Below are positions 1-5,668 of a DNA stretch of 8,632 nt, one piece after another (within the stretch, counting starts at the first letter, position 1; each line of letters begins with the position of its first letter). The stretch covers positions 1 through 8,632 of the forward strand of contig JAGWTL010000108.1 in assembly GCA_028869035.1 (NCBI GenBank). Reading direction: 5' to 3'. The notes under the pieces were generated by a model, which was given only the letters and a program-made list of their open reading frames with translations, was not told the DNA's origin and searched no databases. The DNA is from Burkholderiales bacterium (GTDB taxonomy: Bacteria; Pseudomonadota; Gammaproteobacteria; Burkholderiales; Burkholderiaceae_C). Position numbers and translations under genes: made by a program.

Positions 1-390
1 GCCGACGACATGTTCAAGGCTGCGGGCTACCGCATCGGCCCGGGCGAGATCGAGAATTGCCTGGTCAAGCATGCGGCTGTGGCCAATGTGGCCGTGGTGC
101 CCAAGCCCGACACTGAGCGCGGCGCGCTGGTCAAGGCCTATGTGGTGCTGACCCCCGAGGCACAGGCCGAGCGGGGCCAGGAACCCGCCGCGCGCGCGCA
201 GTGGGAGGCGCGCCTGGTGACGGACCTGCAACGCCACGTCAAGGGCATGCTGGCGCCCTACGAATACCCGAAGGAGATCGAATTCATCGACGCCTTGCCC
301 ATGACCACCACCGGCAAGGTGCAGCGTCGCGTATTGCGCCTGCGCGAGCAGGAGCGCGCGCGGCAAGCGGGGATATTGAAGACTCCGTAA
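1..390 (+). CDS. Acyl-CoA synthetase (AMP-forming), C-terminal end, 5' truncated by window
   Basis: The frame is open from base 1 and ends in TAA at 388-390, so only about the last 129 residues are visible; the ATG at 10 is internal. These enzymes activate a carboxylic acid with ATP to an acyl-adenylate and transfer it to CoA. The visible part is the mobile C-terminal domain. It opens with the hinge/A8-type motif FKAAGYRIGPGEIE (visible residues 5-18) and ends with the A10-type motif PMTTTGKVQRR, whose Lys (about visible residue 106) is the family's catalytic lysine for adenylation. The GYRIGPGEIE wording is typical of acetyl-CoA-synthetase-like and medium-chain acyl-CoA synthetases, but the substrate cannot be read from this end. 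The aldo-keto reductase gene starts 30 bases downstream on the same strand, so co-transcription is likely. Confidence 0.9.
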   Translation, partial: ADDMFKAAGYRIGPGEIENCLVKHAAVANVAVVPKPDTERGALVKAYVVLTPEAQAERGQEPAARAQWEARLVTDLQRHVKGMLAPYEYPKEIEFIDALPMTTTGKVQRRVLRLREQERARQAGILKTP

Positions 391-420
391 ACTCCCGGTC
401 TTTCTGTTGAGAGGGAAACA

Positions 421-1488
421 ATGAAAAATGTCCGACTGGGCCAGAGCGATCTGCACGTCACCCCCATCTGCCTGGGCACCATGACCTTCGGCGAACAGGT
501 GGACGAGGCCACCGCCCACCGCATCCTGGACCGTGCGCTGGAGCGCGGCATCAACTTCCTCGACACGGCCGAGATCTATTCCGTGCCTACCAAGCCCGAG
601 ACCTATAACGCGACCGAGAAGATCATCGGCAACTGGTATGCCAGCCGCCCCGGTGCTCGCCAGAAGATGCATCTGGCGACCAAGGTGGCCGGCCCCTCGC
701 GCGGCATGGATTGGGTGCGCAAGGGCAGTCCCAACGTGACGCCGGCCGAGATGCTGGCCGCCTGCGACGACAGCTTGAAGCGCCTGAAGACCGACGTGAT
801 CGATCTTTACCAGATCCACTGGCCGCTACGCCACGTGCCCATGTTCGGTGCGATGTACTTCGACCCGGCCAAGGACGACCCCACGGTGACGTCTATCCAC
901 GAACAGCTGGAGGCCCTGGGCAAGCTGGTGAAAGCCGGCAAGGTGCGCGCCATCGGCCTCTCGAACGAGTCGCCCTATGGTGTGCACGAGTTCGTGAGCC
1001 TGGCCGAGCAGCACGGCCTGCCGCGTGTGGCCACGGTGCAGAACCCCTACTGCCTGGTGAACCGCACGGTCGAAAACGCGCTGGACGAAACCTTGCACCG
1101 CCTGGGCGTCTCGCTGCTGGCCTATTCGCCGCTGGGCTTCGGCCTGCTCACGGGCAAGTACGACGCCAGTGGTTTCCTCGGGACCGATGCGCCCAAGGAC
1201 GGCCGTATCGCCAAGTTCGAGAGCGTGCGCAAGCAGCGCTGGGGCCGGGCCGAGGCGCTGGACGCCGCGCGTCGCTACAACGCGCTGGCGCGCGAACACG
1301 GCCTGACGCCCACGCAGATGGCCCTGGCCTTCTGCTACACCAAGTGGCAGGTGGCCAGTACCATCATCGGTGTGACTTCGGTGGCCCAGCTGGACGAGGA
1401 CCTGGATGCCTGGGGTACGACGTTGAGCCCCGAGTTGCTCAAGGCCATCGACGCGATCCGCAAGGACATGCGCGACCCGGCAGTCTGA
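421..1488 (+). CDS. tas: Tas-like NADP(H)-dependent aldo-keto reductase
   Basis: Predicted 355-residue cytoplasmic oxidoreductase of the aldo-keto reductase superfamily, which reduces carbonyls with NADPH in a TIM barrel. The N-terminus LGTMTFGEQ and the block GINFLDTAEIYSVP closely resemble E. coli Tas. The expected catalytic tetrad is visible: Asp48, Tyr53, Lys88 (ATKVAGPSRG) and His133 (YQIHWP). The later blocks QNPYCLVNR and LLAYSPLGFGLLTGKY are usual for the family, and the length matches Tas (about 346). The ATG at 421 is preceded by a purine-rich GAGAGGG at a suitable distance. It follows the acyl-CoA synthetase by 30 bases, probably in one operon. The natural substrate is unknown; the tas name comes from tyrosine-auxotrophy suppression in E. 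coli and does not prove that role here. Confidence 0.9.
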   Translation: MKNVRLGQSDLHVTPICLGTMTFGEQVDEATAHRILDRALERGINFLDTAEIYSVPTKPETYNATEKIIGNWYASRPGARQKMHLATKVAGPSRGMDWVRKGSPNVTPAEMLAACDDSLKRLKTDVIDLYQIHWPLRHVPMFGAMYFDPAKDDPTVTSIHEQLEALGKLVKAGKVRAIGLSNESPYGVHEFVSLAEQHGLPRVATVQNPYCLVNRTVENALDETLHRLGVSLLAYSPLGFGLLTGKYDASGFLGTDAPKDGRIAKFESVRKQRWGRAEALDAARRYNALAREHGLTPTQMALAFCYTKWQVASTIIGVTSVAQLDEDLDAWGTTLSPELLKAIDAIRKDMRDPAV

Positions 1489-1507
1489 GCAAGCGCACGA
1501 CGCAGTG

Positions 1508-1567
1508 CCGTTCGGGCTGAGCCTGTCGAAGCCCCGGCGAGCCCTTCGACAAGCTCAGGGCGAACGG
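1508..1567 (+). repeat. Imperfect palindromic dispersed repeat (REP-like), possible terminator
   Basis: Two arms of about 27 bases (1508-1534 and 1541-1567) are inverted copies matching at 22 of 27 positions around a short centre. The left arm contains CTGAGCCTGTCGAAG and the right arm CTTCGACAAGCTCAG; the outer ends are CCGTTCG and CGAACGG. From memory, this palindrome (TTCGGGCTGAGCCTGTCGAA type) recurs between genes in many Comamonadaceae and some other proteobacterial genomes. As RNA it would fold into a strong hairpin 20 bases after the aldo-keto reductase stop, so it may stabilise or end that transcript. No T-run follows. The mobile-element remnant starts about 16 bases to its right. Confidence 0.75.
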
Positions 1568-1596
1568 ATTCAGAAGGGAACCCTAATCTTACTGTG

Positions 1597-2154
1597 TCAT
1601 AAAAGTAATTTTTTGCTTGCACTGCAGCAGCAAGGGCACTGCCAGAGGCGGGCGACCAGTTGATGGCTCAGGCTGAGTTGCAGCGTCGTGATGGAGTGCT
1701 CCACATGCGCGCTACGCGCGCAGGAGTGCCGCGGGCGATGTAATCCTTGGCAAGGGCAGGCACTTGGCGTGCGATGAATTTTTTTACCGCCGACTGGCTT
1801 ATTGGCAATGAGGCGCTCGGTCATCAGGAACCCGTAGGCCGCGATGCTCAGACTGGCATGGTGGTGGAACCCGCGTCAGCCCCGCCCCTCGTAGTGCCCC
1901 AGCCCGAAGTCCTGCTTCAGACCCTGGTAGTCGCGCTCGATGCGCCAGCGCTGGTGGGTGGCGTTGACCAGTTCATTGAGCGGCGGGTCCTTGGGCAGCG
2001 TGGACAGGGCGTATTTGCTCGGCTCCGCCTCATGGGCGGGCCACTCGATGAGCAGCCACTGAAGCGGGCGTAAGCGCGCTTTGCCGGCATTGCCGCCGGC
2101 GTGCCGCACCCGTAGCGCTGCGAAACGCCCGCTGAGCGTCTCATTGGTGCCCTC
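1597..2154 (-). pseudogene. IS701-family transposase, C-terminal fragment, broken
   Basis: Only about the last 185 codons remain of a DDE transposase that is usually over 400 residues. From 2154 downward the frame reads EGTNETLSGRF, then LQWLLIEWPAHEAEPSKY, LSTLPKDPPL and RWRIERDYQGLKQ, then GLGHYEGRG. These are characteristic IS701 blocks; the Glu in WRIERD is probably the third catalytic acid. A TGA at 1876-1878 interrupts it exactly where the family has Trp (GRG-W-RGFHHH), a one-base change from TGG. Translation past the stop continues the homology: RGFHHHASLSIAAYGFLMTERL. At the A7 run (T7 at 1779-1785 on +) the better protein moves to a neighbouring frame (KKFIARQVPALAKDYIAR). It returns near 1700 to the first frame (VEHSITTLQLSLSHQL), suggesting two compensating indels. 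The final frame ends in TGA at 1597-1599. Non-functional. Confidence 0.85.
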
Positions 2155-2485
2155 TGAAGCGTTGCTCAATGAACTGGGACAACGCAGGCCGGGTCCACAG
2201 CGCATAGGGCATCTGCAGCTGGTCCGGCGTCTTGTCGGTGATGAGCTTGCGCACAGCGGCCTCCTGCGCCGCGTCCAGCAGCCGGCCGTCGCCGCTTTTG
2301 CGTCCGCAGGGGGCGTCACGCAAGGCCTTGGCGCCCTCCGCCTCGTGTCGCTTGCAGATATCGAACACGCCCGTGCGGCTCAACCCGGTCTGCGCCGCGA
2401 TTTCGTCGTAGGTCCGGCCCGCCTTGCGAAGTCGGATGACTTGCACGCGCCGCTCATGCCGCGCATCGCGCGACAGCTTTCTCAT
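2141..2485 (-). pseudogene. IS630-family transposase, N-terminal fragment
   Basis: About 110 residues of an IS630-family transposase that is normally near 345. It starts MRKLSRDARHERRVQVIRLR and continues into the helix-turn-helix block TYDEIAAQTGLSRTGVFDI, which binds the element's ends. It then reads APCGRKSGDGRLLDAAQEA and LQMPYALWTRPALSQFIEQRF. The whole DDE catalytic domain is missing. After Phe (codon 2158-2156) the sequence turns into the IS701 fragment and this frame ends four codons later (RGHQ, then TGA at 2141-2143). The ATG at 2485 is chosen because GGAAG lies seven bases upstream and the family often starts MRKLS. In-frame ATGs at 2500 and 2527 exist; the one at 2500 overlaps the imuB stop. 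The N-terminal domain could still be translated by readthrough from imuB, but no function is expected. Confidence 0.85.
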
Positions 2486-2499
2486 GTCGGTTGCTTCCA

Positions 2500-3864
2500 T
2501 CACCCATACACCCCCTGCAAAAACCACGCCGGCTCCCCCGCACTACGCCGCCGGTACACCCACAGCAGGCCCGCCTGCGGGCTGCGGGCGACGTAGTAGT
2601 CGCGCAGGGCCAGTTCCGCGCCCTCGGCTTCTGCGCTCGATAAGAGACTCCACCAGCCGGACTCCAGGCGCTCGGGGCCGGCCAGCATGACGAGCGGGCC
2701 CTGGTAGAGCGGGCGCTCGCCCTGCACGGCCAGGCGCACCGGCTCGCGCAGAATCCAGGGCGGGTGCAGTTGCAGGTGTTGGGGCGGCGCGGGTGCCTTG
2801 CTGTTCACCGCGCCCTCGCCCGCCGGTGCCCAGGCCTGCATGTGCTGGGGCCGGTGGTCGGCCAGCAGCTGGCCGCGCAGCACGCGGTCTGCGCCCAGGC
2901 GCACGGACAGGCGTTCGATGAGTTGTTGCAGCGGCTCGCCCTCTCGCACCTCTTCAGGCAGCAGGCTGGCGCTGGCGGTTTCCAGGGCATCGGTCTCGGT
3001 GGCGTCCAGACGGATGGCCAGGACGGGCGCGGGCAGGGTGATGCGCGCCAAGTGTTCGCCCAGCAGGCGGGCCAGGTGGGTGATGTCGCGCGTGGCCTCG
3101 GCAGTGCGCACGGGCAGTTGCCCGTGGCTCAGCTCACCACGGCGTACGAGGTCGTGCTCCCAGTGCAGGGTGATGGCCAGTACGCCGCGCTGCCGTGCCA
3201 ACAGCCAGCTGGCCAATTGCCCCAGCAGGCGTCGCACGCCGAAGAGCATGCTCTCGGCCACTTCGATGCGGTCATGGAATTCGAGCCGCGCGCCGAAGGC
3301 TTCAGGCAACGCTATCCACTCAAAGGCCTCTGGCCGCTGGGCGTAGGCGCGGTCCAGCGCCTCCAGCAGTGCGGCGCCGAAACGGCGCGAGAGACCCCCG
3401 CGCGGCAGCGCGCGCGCATCACCCAGGGTGCGGCAACCCAGGCGCGCGAGCACGCCCTCATGTGCACGCGCGGCGCTGAGCAGCGTGAGGGGCAGCGCGT
3501 CGAGCGTGGCACTGAGGCGGCGCGCGGTGCAGGACACGGCAGGAACAGGCGCACCTTCACCCAACGGCGGCAGTGTGCGCAGCAGGGCCAGCGCAGCGAG
3601 TGCCGTGGGCGCGACAGCCAGGCCGGTGCCGCCGGCTAGGGGCAGTTCATCGCGCAGGCGTTGCAACAATACGCGCTGGCCTCCGAAGAGACGCAAGCTG
3701 GCCCCGGCCTCCAGCAGCACTGCCTCTTCCAGCAAGCAAACCCGGGGGCTGAACTGCAAGCCCCACCAGGCGAGGGCTTGTTGTTCAGGCGGGGCCGGCG
3801 GGGGCTCATGCGCTCTGGAGCTGGCGTCGAGCGGGGCGTGTGGGCGCAGGGCGATCCACAGCAT
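2500..3864 (-). CDS. imuB: ImuB, catalytically inactive Y-family polymerase-like SOS mutagenesis protein
   Basis: Predicted 454-residue ImuB, the Y-family-like subunit of the SOS mutasome. In characterised systems it bridges ImuA, the beta clamp and the error-prone polymerase DnaE2/ImuC. It starts MLWIALRP, a usual ImuB opening, and continues through FSPRVCLLEEAVLLEAGASLRLFGG (family region, about residues 38-62). The helix-hairpin-helix-like part LARLGCRTLGDARALPRGGLSRRFG lies near 138-162, and the typical end WVYRRRSAGEPAWFLQGVYG closes the protein. No Y-family acidic metal-binding motif is visible, as expected for ImuB. The N-terminal segment between MLWIALRP and the LFGG region is short compared with Pseudomonas-type ImuB, which may be normal in this lineage. 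No clear clamp-binding motif could be pinned down. The ATG at 3864 has AAGGA (3873-3877) eight bases upstream. It overlaps imuA by 59 bases, implying coupled translation. The partner polymerase gene dnaE2 does not follow. Confidence 0.88.
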   Translation of the reverse strand: MLWIALRPHAPLDASSRAHEPPPAPPEQQALAWWGLQFSPRVCLLEEAVLLEAGASLRLFGGQRVLLQRLRDELPLAGGTGLAVAPTALAALALLRTLPPLGEGAPVPAVSCTARRLSATLDALPLTLLSAARAHEGVLARLGCRTLGDARALPRGGLSRRFGAALLEALDRAYAQRPEAFEWIALPEAFGARLEFHDRIEVAESMLFGVRRLLGQLASWLLARQRGVLAITLHWEHDLVRRGELSHGQLPVRTAEATRDITHLARLLGEHLARITLPAPVLAIRLDATETDALETASASLLPEEVREGEPLQQLIERLSVRLGADRVLRGQLLADHRPQHMQAWAPAGEGAVNSKAPAPPQHLQLHPPWILREPVRLAVQGERPLYQGPLVMLAGPERLESGWWSLLSSAEAEGAELALRDYYVARSPQAGLLWVYRRRSAGEPAWFLQGVYG

Positions 3865-4552
3865 GGCCGGGGTCCTTGAGGGGCCGTCGCTTGCGCAGCG
3901 CGGCCATCACAGGCAGGGGCGCGGCGAGCGTGAGAGGGCGGTCGGTGACGGGGCCGCGGCGTTTGAACAACTCAATGTTCAGGCCTTGTTCTTCCGCTGC
4001 GGTGCGCAGCGTGAGGCGCAGCGGCGCGGGGGAAGACTCGTGCCGCACGGCTTCGGGCCGAAAGACGAACACCAGCGCTTGCGTGACGATGCTGGCCAGC
4101 TGCAGGCGGCGCAGCTGCTCAGGTCGGGCCTGCGGCAGCCAGGCCAGCAACGCGCCGAGATCACGACAACGCAAGACCTGCTCGGCGGCCCAGAGGCGCT
4201 CGGCAGGGGTACGCGCGTCGATGCGCAGCAGCTTTGCGGCGGGGATGCCCGCGGCCGCGAGCGCGGGCAGGTGCGGCAGCAGCGGTGCGCCGATAAGTAC
4301 GAGCGGTCCGTGCGCCACGGCGGCTTTGAGCGCGGGCAGCAGCAGGCGCCATTCGTGTTGGCCGCTTCGCACCTGCAGCACTTCCGTCAATTGCCCCAGG
4401 GGCCAGCCGCCACCGGGCAACTCGGCGTCCAGCTCGGCATGGCCGCTGGCGAGCACGGCCTGTGACGCTTGCTGCAGTTGGTCCGCGCGCCAGACGCCTG
4501 CGAGTTCGTCGGGCGAGCGTACGGGGTGCACAAGGCGGAGCGCGGCAGACAT
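3806..4552 (-). CDS. imuA: ImuA, RecA-like translesion synthesis accessory protein
   Basis: Predicted 248-residue ImuA (also called ImuA/SulA-like), a RecA-fold accessory factor of the ImuA-ImuB-DnaE2 mutasome induced by DNA damage. The block LDAELPGGGWPLGQLTEVL (about residues 41-59) corresponds to the degenerate P-loop region of the family. GPLVLIGAP (82-90), ERLWAAEQVLR and GALLAWLP (about 133-140) are further typical blocks. The C-terminus is Pro/Arg-rich and basic. The start is placed at the ATG at 4552, with GAGAGA just upstream. A TTG twelve bases earlier (4564) is possible but less likely, since it would overlap the cho stop. It lies 8 bases after cho and overlaps imuB by 59 bases, so it is the middle gene of one LexA-controlled operon. 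Confidence 0.87.
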   Translation of the reverse strand: MSAALRLVHPVRSPDELAGVWRADQLQQASQAVLASGHAELDAELPGGGWPLGQLTEVLQVRSGQHEWRLLLPALKAAVAHGPLVLIGAPLLPHLPALAAAGIPAAKLLRIDARTPAERLWAAEQVLRCRDLGALLAWLPQARPEQLRRLQLASIVTQALVFVFRPEAVRHESSPAPLRLTLRTAAEEQGLNIELFKRRGPVTDRPLTLAAPLPVMAALRKRRPLKDPGHAVDRPAPTRPARRQLQSA

Positions 4553-4560
4553 GGGGTCTC

Positions 4561-5439
4561 TCAAAGCACGATCAAAGCGACATCAGGTCGGCTCGAACCC
4601 GAGAGCAGTGGGCGGCAGAGGATCTTGTAGCCGTCGGCATCGAAACCGGCGGCGATCTGGTCCAGCGTGCGGGCGGCGGCCAGCGTGTCTGCGCTGCCGA
4701 GGTAACACCAGTTGCGGATGACGTGGATCTGTTCCAGCCCCTCCTCGTCGCGCTCGCACAGGCCGATGGCACCGGCGTGCGGCCAGCAGGCCACGCGCAA
4801 GCTCTCCAGGGCCTGCCGCAGGCGCTCTTGATGCGCGGCCAAAGTTTCGTCACCACGGCAGACGCCGGCACACTGGTGCAGCGCCGCGCGAAAGCAGGCG
4901 CGGCCCGGGGCCAGGCGCTCCAGGTCCAGCGCGCCGTAGCAGAGCTTGTGCAGATCGGCCAGGTCGCGCAGGCCGTCGAGCGCGGCGTGGCGGCTGCCGT
5001 AGAGGCCAAAGAGATCGGGCGTGGTGGCGAAGTTGTGCATGCGTGCGTCCACCACCTCGGGGCGGCCTGCGGCGTCCAGGCGCAGCGCACAGAGCTGGCG
5101 GCTGCGGCGCAGCTTCTGGTTGTAAAGCGGTTGCTGCTGCTTGATGAGGCTGGCCTCGAGCAGCAGTGCGCCGACTTCGCCGGCGGTGCGCCGGTGCGTG
5201 ATGAGGCGGGTCTGGCGCAGCAGGCGCGCTTCGTCCGGGTTGCGCAGGTGCGAGAGCACGCGCGCGCGCAGGTTCACGCTCTTGCCGATGTACAGCGGCA
5301 GCGCATCCCCCGACTCGCCGTGGAAGGTGTAGACGCCGGGCAGGTGCGGCAGGGCCTCCACGCTCTCGCGCAGGTGCTCGGGGTATTCGTAGATGCGGGC
5401 TTCGTCGAACTCGGGCCGGCGGCGGGCGGGGATGTGCAT
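4561..5439 (-). CDS. cho: Excinuclease Cho (UvrC homologue), GIY-YIG endonuclease
   Basis: Predicted 292-residue Cho, a UvrC-like nuclease that makes the 3' incision during nucleotide excision repair after UvrA/UvrB damage recognition, including at bulky lesions UvrC handles poorly. It is close to E. coli Cho (295 residues) along its length. The GIY-YIG core shows LPGVYTFHGES (33-43) and PLYIGKSVNLRARVLSHLR (48-66) with the catalytic Arg at about 59. The catalytic Glu is at about 96 (ALLLEASLIK), with Asn at 107 in PLYNQKLRR. The Cys-rich CFRAALHQCAGVC and the end GFDADGYKILCRPLLSG are Cho-typical; the UvrC C-terminal RNase-H-like and HhH domains are absent. The start at 5439 (MHIPARRRPEFDE) matches the family N-terminus. 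An in-frame ATG at 5517 would add 26 residues without known homology and would sit almost at the predicted transcript start. First gene of the cho-imuA-imuB operon. Confidence 0.9.
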   Translation of the reverse strand: MHIPARRRPEFDEARIYEYPEHLRESVEALPHLPGVYTFHGESGDALPLYIGKSVNLRARVLSHLRNPDEARLLRQTRLITHRRTAGEVGALLLEASLIKQQQPLYNQKLRRSRQLCALRLDAAGRPEVVDARMHNFATTPDLFGLYGSRHAALDGLRDLADLHKLCYGALDLERLAPGRACFRAALHQCAGVCRGDETLAAHQERLRQALESLRVACWPHAGAIGLCERDEEGLEQIHVIRNWCYLGSADTLAAARTLDQIAAGFDADGYKILCRPLLSGSSRPDVALIVL

Positions 5440-5527
5440 GGCGGTGGGCGCTACACGCGTGGGGGTTCGGTATCGATCGGGGGGGTAATGGGCAGCTTGG
5501 GAACACTGTTCGAGCATCTTGCCACAA

Positions 5528-5547
5528 TACTGTATTTAAAATCAGTA
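5528..5547 (-). promoter_or_regulatory. LexA (SOS) box in the cho-imuA-imuB promoter
   Basis: The + strand reads TACTGTATTTAAAATCAGTA, a near-perfect match to the LexA consensus form TACTGTATATATATACAGTA. The outer half-sites TACTG and CAGTA are perfectly inverted around a ten-base AT-rich centre; the only departure from CTGT-N8-ACAG is TCAG. On the - strand a plausible sigma-70 promoter overlaps it: TTGCGG (5558-5553), 18-base spacer, TACAGT (5534-5529), placing the -10 box inside the operator. This is the usual arrangement for LexA repression. It lies 89 bases upstream of the preferred cho start. It also lies 121 bases from the divergent bfr start, so an effect on bfr is possible but less likely. 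Confidence 0.88.
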
Positions 5548-5566
5548 TACCGCCGCAAGCCTTACT

Positions 5567-5583
5567 GCGCATGGTTCTCAATC
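5567..5583. promoter_or_regulatory. Possible Fur-like site between cho and bfr
   Basis: On the - strand the sequence GATTGAGAACCATGCGC matches about 12 of 17 positions of a Fur-box version such as AAATGAGAATCATTCTC. It contains the frequent half-site TGAGAA. It sits 22 bases upstream of the proposed bfr -35 box, a plausible position for iron control of bfr. The match is modest and could be chance. Confidence 0.22.
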
Positions 5584-5604
5584 ACATTCCTCAAAACCAC
5601 GCGC

Positions 5605-5632
5605 TTGCAAGCAGCCCGTATTGCGCGACAAT
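5605..5632 (+). promoter_or_regulatory. Possible sigma-70 promoter of bfr
   Basis: TTGCAA (5605-5610) and GACAAT (5627-5632) are separated by 16 bases, each matching 4 of 6 consensus positions. The leader would be about 30 bases, carrying the strong Shine-Dalgarno sequence GGAAAAGGAAGG just before the bfr ATG. This is a pattern guess only. Confidence 0.3.
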
Positions 5633-5668
5633 GCGGCCTGTCTCCCATAACAAGGAAAAGGAAGGCCC

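Larger units (their letters stand above)
1583..2485 (-). mobile_element. Chimeric insertion-sequence remnant (IS701 3' part joined to IS630 5' part)
   Basis: This stretch holds no intact gene. It consists of two transposase fragments in the same orientation: an IS630-family N-terminus (about 2485 to 2156) and an IS701-family C-terminus (about 2154 to 1597). Both are incomplete, so the element cannot move by itself. The AT-rich end around 1587-1615 is the probable outer end of the IS701 part. The tetramer CTAA at 1583-1586 fits the YTAR target sequence known for IS701 elements, but the partner copy is lost, so the boundary is only a guess. No terminal inverted repeat pair could be matched across the segment. 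Confidence 0.75.

Noticed and set aside
711..1520. + strand open frame of 269 codons inside the aldo-keto reductase gene, and - strand frame 826-1299
   Set aside because: Both are alternative frames of a gene with complete catalytic residues; no plausible ribosome binding site or domain.
1779..1785. A7 run as a programmed frameshift site for transposase production
   Set aside because: Some IS families use A-rich slippery sites, but here the frame must also be regained downstream and a nonsense codon lies upstream. Random decay is the simpler reading.
1747..2073. + strand open frame of 108 codons in the transposon remnant
   Set aside because: Antisense to the IS701 fragment, whose protein blocks are clear on the - strand.
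2764..3639. + strand open frames of 291 and 182 codons opposite imuB
   Set aside because: Shadow frames of the well-supported imuB on the - strand; low-complexity composition and no family resemblance.
4553..4564. TTG start of imuA at 4564
   Set aside because: The ATG at 4552 is preceded by GAGAGA and matches the usual N-terminus; the TTG would overlap the cho stop and has no clear Shine-Dalgarno sequence.
5440..5517. Extended Cho start at 5517
   Set aside because: The extra 26 residues do not resemble the Cho N-terminus, lack a ribosome binding site, and begin almost at the predicted transcription start.
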